Positions 7,185 to 11,667 of a stretch of 11,667 nt of DNA are shown here, piece by piece. Source of the stretch: Chlorobiota bacterium (GTDB taxonomy: Bacteria > Bacteroidota > Bacteroidia > Bacteroidales > B39-G9). The position numbers were made by a program, and so were the translations under genes. The notes beneath the pieces were generated by a model, which saw nothing but the letters and a program-made list of their open reading frames with translations, had not been told where the DNA came from and ran no database searches. The first letter of the stretch is position 1. Each line of letters begins with the position of its first letter. Location of the stretch: contig DAOVJU010000049.1 of the NCBI GenBank assembly GCA_030632095.1, positions 1 to 11,667 on the forward strand. The letters run 5' to 3'.

Positions 7185-9596
7185 TTAAACCCTAAACCCA
7201 ATAATCAAAATATCATCAATTTGTTCATGATTACCTTTCCATTCATCATGTTTTAATTCGAGGATTTCTTTTTGGTCATCTAATGGCTTGTTTTGTATTT
7301 CTAATAGTAGTTTTTTCAGGTTTTTAGTTTTGAATTTACCTTTATTAGAATGCCCAAACTGATCAGCATAACCATCTGAAAAAATATACATAGTATCACC
7401 TTTCTTCAGGCTTATCTCATTTGTTGTGAAATTTTCAATTTCTTTATGATGAATTCCAATGGGATTACGGTCTGCTTTGGTTTCAACCAATTCATATTCT
7501 TCTTCATTTTTACGATATAACCAAAGTGGATTGTAGGCTCCGGCATATTCAAGCTTTAATTCATCCTTATATAATATACACAAAGCGATATCCATACCAT
7601 CTTTTGCTTCATCCATTCTGCCTGTTTGTTTTAAAGAAAATTTGACCATTCCCCTAAGTTCTGTTAAAATATTGCCGGCTTTATGAATATTTTTACTTAG
7701 AATTATTTCATTCAGAAATGTTGTGCCCAGCATACTCATAAATGCTCCAGGAACCCCATGCCCTGTACAATCAGCAGCAATAATAATTGATTTGTTATCA
7801 AAATGATTGATCCAGTAGAAATCTCCACTGACAATATCTCTGGGTTTGAAGAGAATAAATAAATCCAACCATTTATTTTCAATATCTTCTTCAGGTGGTA
7901 AAACTGCTGTTTGAATTTTCGAAGCATATTTTATACTTGCAGTAATATCATCTTTTTGATGTGAAATAATTTTATTTTTTTCGTTAAGTATAATATTAGC
8001 TTTTTTAATTTGCCTGTTTAATCTTAACAACAATATGGCCGCAACAACAACAATCAGGAATCCTATAACAAAGAAAAGTATTAGGTTTTTCTGATTATTA
8101 ATAGTTACAGCATTTAATTCATTTGTAATATTCAAGTTAACTATTTCCTGTTCTTTTTTCTCAGTTTCATATTTTGTTTGAAGTTCGAAAATTTGTTTCT
8201 GTTTTTCTTGTGTAAACATTGAATCCTTTATTTCCATATATTTTTTATGAAATTCAAGGGATTTTTTAAAGTTGCCTGTTAATTCATAATATTCTGACAA
8301 CATATTATAGTTTATTTTGATGCTTTCAAGAGCTCCTGTTTCCAGTGCTAATTCGTAGCTTTCGTTTAAGTATTTTTTTGCTTTTTTGTAATTCTTTAAT
8401 TTTAAGTAGCTTATTGCTATGCCATGCTTATTTAGCACAACTTTGTTATAATTATTTTGCTTTTCATTTATATCAAGTGCTTTCATATAATAAGTTATTG
8501 CTCTTTTATATTCTCCTATATTATATGATAAAGTTCCCATATTATTATATGAACTTGTTAATCCAAAAAGATCATTAATTTTCTCCCTGGCTGACGATGC
8601 CATTTGATGGTATTCGAATGATTTTAATAAATTAATATTTGATTTATATAGATCAAAATAAATAGTAGAATCATCCCAGTTGTTTCCATATTTATTTTCA
8701 AAATCTCTAACAGCAATTTTTGAGTATAAAATGCCAATATTATTGTAGATTTCAGCAAGGGGATATTCATTTCCTATTTCCTTGAAAGCACTTAATGCTT
8801 CAAGGTAAAATTCCAGTGCCGTTTCATATTCTTTTAAGGCTTCATAAATTATTGCTTTTCCCTGTAGGCAATTTGCAATTCCATTTTTGTTTTCAAGTTG
8901 TTCAAATAAAACTAATGCTTCCTGGTAATTTACAAGCGCTTCATCATATTTCCCCCAGTTTCTGTAAACATTACCAATATTATAGTATGTAATTGCAACA
9001 CTATTTGTTAAATTAAGTTTCTTTTTGAGCTTTAAAGAACGATTATAATATTGAATCGCGTCCTCAAATTTCTGCTCTTTAGCATATACCATCCCTAAAT
9101 TATTCAATGATTTTGCTAATAATTCTTCATTATCTAAATCCTGGTACTTCTCAATGGCAATTTCATAGTTTAATTTAGCACTGTCGGTTATATTTTCTCT
9201 TCTTTGTATGTTTCCTAATATGTATCTTGCTTCGGCTAGTATTTCATCCTGTCTTTTATAGTTTTTACTGTTCAAAATGATGTATACATAATACCTGGCA
9301 AGTTTGTAATCTCTGATGTTGTAGTAGTTTTTTGCTAATTCAATGTTTATCGTTCCTTGTGAATAAGTGCTTTTTATTTTTTGGGCTTCTTCCAATGCAT
9401 TTAAAAAATAAAAATTACTCGAATCGATGGATATATTTGTAAAAGAATGTGCGAGTTCTACCAACAATTCAATTCTTTTTTCACCTTTAACATTTTGCAA
9501 TATACTTTTTAAACTGTCAGTTGAACTATCAGCTAAAACTATAGCATTAATGCTAATAGCAATGATTGTATAAAGGATTTTAAGGATTAATCTCAT
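7185..9596 (-). CDS. TPR-transmembrane-SpoIIE/PP2C serine phosphatase (sensor phosphatase)
   Basis: The product (803 aa) begins with a signal-peptide-like segment (1-22). A long array of TPR-like helical repeats covers about 45-450, for example LNNLGMVYAKEQKFEDAIQYY near 164-184 and YYNIGNVYRNWGKYDEALVNY near 204-224. A coiled-coil stretch (about 463-500) leads to one transmembrane helix (about 503-524), a second short coil (525-560) and a SpoIIE-type PP2C domain (about 575-803). Metal-site candidates are D592 (SGDFYW), D609 (AADCTGHG), D666/D669 (DGMD), D741 (FSDGYAD) and D794/D795 (EQIDDIL), so the phosphatase looks intact. The layout suggests TPRs in the periplasm sensing a partner and a cytoplasmic phosphatase removing phosphate from Ser/Thr, as RsbU and SpoIIE do on anti-sigma antagonists. 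No antagonist or anti-sigma kinase gene is adjacent, so the target is unknown. A perfect -7 match (TAATTTTG, 9641-9634 on the minus strand) precedes it but has no good -33 box. Confidence 0.92.
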   Translation of the reverse strand: MRLILKILYTIIAISINAIVLADSSTDSLKSILQNVKGEKRIELLVELAHSFTNISIDSSNFYFLNALEEAQKIKSTYSQGTINIELAKNYYNIRDYKLARYYVYIILNSKNYKRQDEILAEARYILGNIQRRENITDSAKLNYEIAIEKYQDLDNEELLAKSLNNLGMVYAKEQKFEDAIQYYNRSLKLKKKLNLTNSVAITYYNIGNVYRNWGKYDEALVNYQEALVLFEQLENKNGIANCLQGKAIIYEALKEYETALEFYLEALSAFKEIGNEYPLAEIYNNIGILYSKIAVRDFENKYGNNWDDSTIYFDLYKSNINLLKSFEYHQMASSAREKINDLFGLTSSYNNMGTLSYNIGEYKRAITYYMKALDINEKQNNYNKVVLNKHGIAISYLKLKNYKKAKKYLNESYELALETGALESIKINYNMLSEYYELTGNFKKSLEFHKKYMEIKDSMFTQEKQKQIFELQTKYETEKKEQEIVNLNITNELNAVTINNQKNLILFFVIGFLIVVVAAILLLRLNRQIKKANIILNEKNKIISHQKDDITASIKYASKIQTAVLPPEEDIENKWLDLFILFKPRDIVSGDFYWINHFDNKSIIIAADCTGHGVPGAFMSMLGTTFLNEIILSKNIHKAGNILTELRGMVKFSLKQTGRMDEAKDGMDIALCILYKDELKLEYAGAYNPLWLYRKNEEEYELVETKADRNPIGIHHKEIENFTTNEISLKKGDTMYIFSDGYADQFGHSNKGKFKTKNLKKLLLEIQNKPLDDQKEILELKHDEWKGNHEQIDDILIIGFRV

Positions 9597-9638
9597 TATT
9601 TCTAAATTTTATCAATTTTATCAGGCAGCCAATCAAAA

Positions 9639-9659
9639 TTAACAAAGTCTTAACAAAGT
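9639..9659. repeat. Tandem 10-mer TTAACAAAGT, 11-bp period
   Basis: TTAACAAAGT occurs at 9639-9648 and again at 9650-9659, one helical turn apart. It sits 43-63 bp upstream of the phosphatase start codon and overlaps a -7-like box on that strand. In-phase direct repeats are often regulator sites; no regulator can be named. Confidence 0.4.
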
Positions 9660-9675
9660 AGCTAGTATTTGTCCA

Positions 9676-9690
9676 TAAAGTCCGACTTTA
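9676..9690. repeat. Inverted repeat TAAAGTC-N-GACTTTA
   Basis: Perfect 7-bp arms flank a single central C. The AAAGTC half resembles the AAAGT end of the tandem 10-mers 17 bp away, so the group may form one composite control region for the phosphatase gene. This is inference from position and sequence similarity. Confidence 0.4.
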
Positions 9691-10116
9691 ACTTCTACAT
9701 ATAGCTTTTATGTTTTTTTGTTAAATCACACTTTATTGACAGACACTAAAAATTAACGATTTTGCAAAGTGGGAATTTACGAAAAATATAATACTTATTA
9801 TTTTGAATTAGTTTAAATTTGAATTGAATTAATCAAAAAAAACCGCATAATTTAAAGAATTAGCTATTCTTGGCTAACTTAGTTTTTTAGAATTAACGCA
9901 GATTATATGAAACATTCATGCACAATAATACACAAAGAGATGCTTGTAATTTGAATGTTCCATCGGCAATTGAAAGTAAATACTTATGTTTTATGTAATC
10001 ATTAAATGGAAGATAATCAGCTAAATACTAAATTTTAAGCAGATGAATTATCAGGCATTAATCAAACAAAATAATCACAGGCAAAATCCAAATATGAATC
10101 TTATTAATTAAATATT

Positions 10117-11667
10117 ATGAAAAAAGCTGTATTCTTATTCGTGTTAAGTATTTTTTTATTTGATATACTTAGTAGTCAAAATTGCATTACAAAATATGAA
10201 GAATCTGATTTTAACCTCCCAAATACCGAAGGAGAGATTACTGTAATTGAAGTTGATAGTGATAATACCAAATGGTTTGCAATTATTTCCGGTTTTGGAG
10301 CGTATGGACTTGGAAAATATGGTGAAACAGACACAGTAAATTTCACTACATCCAATAGCGATCTTCCTGATAATACGATTAACGATATTGCATTTGATCA
10401 GAGTAATAATATTTGGCTGGCAACACCATCGGGTTTAGCAATGTTTGACGGATCGTCAACAACCGGCTGGACAATATATACAACAGCTAGCAGTGACCTG
10501 CCAAATAATAACGTTACTGCCATCGCGGTTGATGCAGATAACAATAAATGGACTGGTTTTTCAACCGGACAGGTTGCAAAATTTGATGACACAAACTGGA
10601 CGATTTTTAATGATAATTCTAATGGCCCCGTACAGGATATTAATTTTGATGGTTCAGGTAATGTTTGGATAGCTATTAACGGAACAACCGGACTCGGTAT
10701 GTATAACCAAAGCAACTGGACGTTTTTTGCTGAAACCGAATATATTACTTCCATTGATACCGATTCTGAGGGCACTACATGGTTTAGCTATTATGATGGT
10801 ATTTTAAAATACGAAGAAGAAACACTTACTTTTTATGATTTGTCAGACACAACTTCCGTATATAATTTAGCTATTGACAGCAATGATGTTAAGTGGATAT
10901 CAACTACAGAAGGCTTATTTCAGTTTTTCGACAGCACTTATATTCATTACCATACTTTAAATAGTGCTATACCTGATAATTTTAAGAAACCAATAGCTGT
11001 TGATACATTAAATAATATTTGGTTTGCATATTATACAGTTAATACTTTTGCTTATGCTGCAACTGCTTATTTTGAAGCAGTGGAATCAACCGGTTTAACA
11101 ATTACCGCCAGTGATGGTTTTAGTTTATGCCAGGGGAATACCACAATTCTGGATGCAGGTTCAGATTTCTCTTATTTCTATTGGTCAACCACTGAAAGCT
11201 CTCGAACTATTGAGGTTGATACAAACGGGTTATTCAATGTTGCTGTTTCTGCTGACAATTTATGTTTTGATTATGATACAGTTGAAGTTTTTGTTCAAAG
11301 ACCATTTGAAGGAGAAGAAATATGTATGGTTACAGTTACTGAGACGGAGAAAAATTTATTGGTATGGGGTAGAACACCATCAGTTGGTACTGTATCATAC
11401 AATATTTATAAAGAAGAAACTGTTGCCGGTATTTTTGAATTAATTGGAAATGTACCATATGATCAATTAAGCTTGTTTATTGACGAAAACGCTGAACCTC
11501 ATGTACGTTCTGAAAGATATAAAATATCCGCCGTTGATAGCTGTGGCAATGAATCTGAATTAAGTGCCAGCCACAAAACGATGCACCTTACCATTAACGA
11601 AGCTTTACCGCATGGTGTGAATTTAATTTGGGAGAACTATGAAGGGTTTGACTATGGATCATACATA
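10117..11667 (+). CDS. Secreted beta-propeller (Reg_prop-like) protein with Ig-like and FnIII-like domains (3' end outside window)
   Basis: The frame from ATG 10117 is open for 517 codons to the last base, so the C-terminus is missing. Residues 1-20 form a signal peptide (MKKAVFLFVLSIFLF... SSQ). Residues about 43-305 contain about seven blade-like repeats of roughly 40 residues with the pattern I/V-x-x-D-x-x-x-N-x-W followed by G-L-x-x-F/Y-D (for example INDIAFDQSNNIWLA, VTAIAVDADNNKWTG, VQDINFDGSGNVWIA), typical of two-component-regulator propeller repeats. Residues about 330-393 look like an Ig-like/PKD-type domain and about 403-490 like an FnIII domain (SYNIYKEE... RYKISAVDSCGNESE). A second such domain starts near 492. 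No histidine kinase part is seen. Similar Bacteroidota proteins often end with a type IX sorting domain, which would lie beyond the edge. Its role is unknown. Confidence 0.87.
   Translation, partial: MKKAVFLFVLSIFLFDILSSQNCITKYEESDFNLPNTEGEITVIEVDSDNTKWFAIISGFGAYGLGKYGETDTVNFTTSNSDLPDNTINDIAFDQSNNIWLATPSGLAMFDGSSTTGWTIYTTASSDLPNNNVTAIAVDADNNKWTGFSTGQVAKFDDTNWTIFNDNSNGPVQDINFDGSGNVWIAINGTTGLGMYNQSNWTFFAETEYITSIDTDSEGTTWFSYYDGILKYEEETLTFYDLSDTTSVYNLAIDSNDVKWISTTEGLFQFFDSTYIHYHTLNSAIPDNFKKPIAVDTLNNIWFAYYTVNTFAYAATAYFEAVESTGLTITASDGFSLCQGNTTILDAGSDFSYFYWSTTESSRTIEVDTNGLFNVAVSADNLCFDYDTVEVFVQRPFEGEEICMVTVTETEKNLLVWGRTPSVGTVSYNIYKEETVAGIFELIGNVPYDQLSLFIDENAEPHVRSERYKISAVDSCGNESELSASHKTMHLTINEALPHGVNLIWENYEGFDYGSYI

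Larger units (their letters stand above)
9597..10116. other. Divergent intergenic region of 520 bp with short repeats
   Basis: I see no convincing gene or RNA here. Near the phosphatase start are a tandem 10-mer (9639-9659) and an inverted repeat (9676-9690). A weaker inverted repeat AAGAAT-N5-ATTCTT lies at 9855-9871. A TAAATTTG box at 9814-9821 fits the Bacteroidota -7 consensus but lacks a -33 partner and would leave a leader of about 290 nt for the downstream gene. The rest is AT-rich without recognisable structure. Confidence 0.6.

Noticed and set aside
9634..9641. Promoter for the phosphatase gene based on TAATTTTG on the minus strand
   Set aside because: The -7 box matches but no TTTG lies 17-23 bp upstream, so it was not listed as a separate promoter.
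9855..9871. AAGAAT-N5-ATTCTT hairpin as a terminator or small RNA
   Set aside because: The stem is only 6 AT-rich bp with no T run directly after it and no gene ending nearby.
10398..10775. Minus-strand open frame of 125 codons
   Set aside because: It is antisense to the propeller repeats of the plus-strand secreted protein, which has a signal peptide and a clear repeat pattern.

Overview
The window is AT-rich and looks like a chromosomal segment of an anaerobic or facultatively fermentative Bacteroidota. Supporting signs are large secreted multi-domain proteins with DUF11, Ig-like and FnIII-like modules, a TPR-transmembrane-PP2C sensor phosphatase, starts that mostly lack a Shine-Dalgarno sequence, a Bacteroidota-type -33/-7 promoter match, and an intergenic CGCAAAG inverted repeat of a kind common in this phylum. 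The species cannot be named from this sequence. No mobile element, CRISPR array, tRNA or rRNA was found.

Layout. Bases 1-2416 (minus) hold the first 805 codons of a secreted mosaic protein that runs off the left edge. A 335-bp divergent spacer (2417-2751) carries a candidate promoter and overlapping dyads. It leads into a three-gene operon on the plus strand (2752-6230) for a trimeric NAD(H)-linked [FeFe]-hydrogenase: hydC (NuoE-like), hydB (a short NuoF-like form) and hydA (catalytic, M3-type, H-cluster). The operon ends in a strong intrinsic terminator (6242-6269). Next comes an unrecognised coiled-coil single-pass membrane protein (6396-7037, plus). It converges on a TPR/PP2C SpoIIE-type phosphatase (7185-9596, minus), with a CGCAAAG-rich inverted repeat between them. 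A 520-bp spacer (9597-10116) with short direct and inverted repeats precedes a secreted beta-propeller/FnIII protein (10117 to the right edge, plus) whose end is outside the window.

How the parts work together. Only the hydrogenase genes form a clear functional unit: HydC and HydB would exchange electrons with NAD(H), and HydA would make or consume H2. HydB lacks the extra Fe-S domains of well-studied bifurcating HydB subunits, so a simpler NADH-dependent enzyme is possible. A Crp/Fnr-like dyad centred about 41 bp upstream of the predicted transcription start suggests redox control. The flanking secreted proteins and the phosphatase have no visible functional tie to the hydrogenase. I did not find a convincing new multi-gene system; the most informative points are the hydrogenase architecture, its L1-motif variant and its upstream region.
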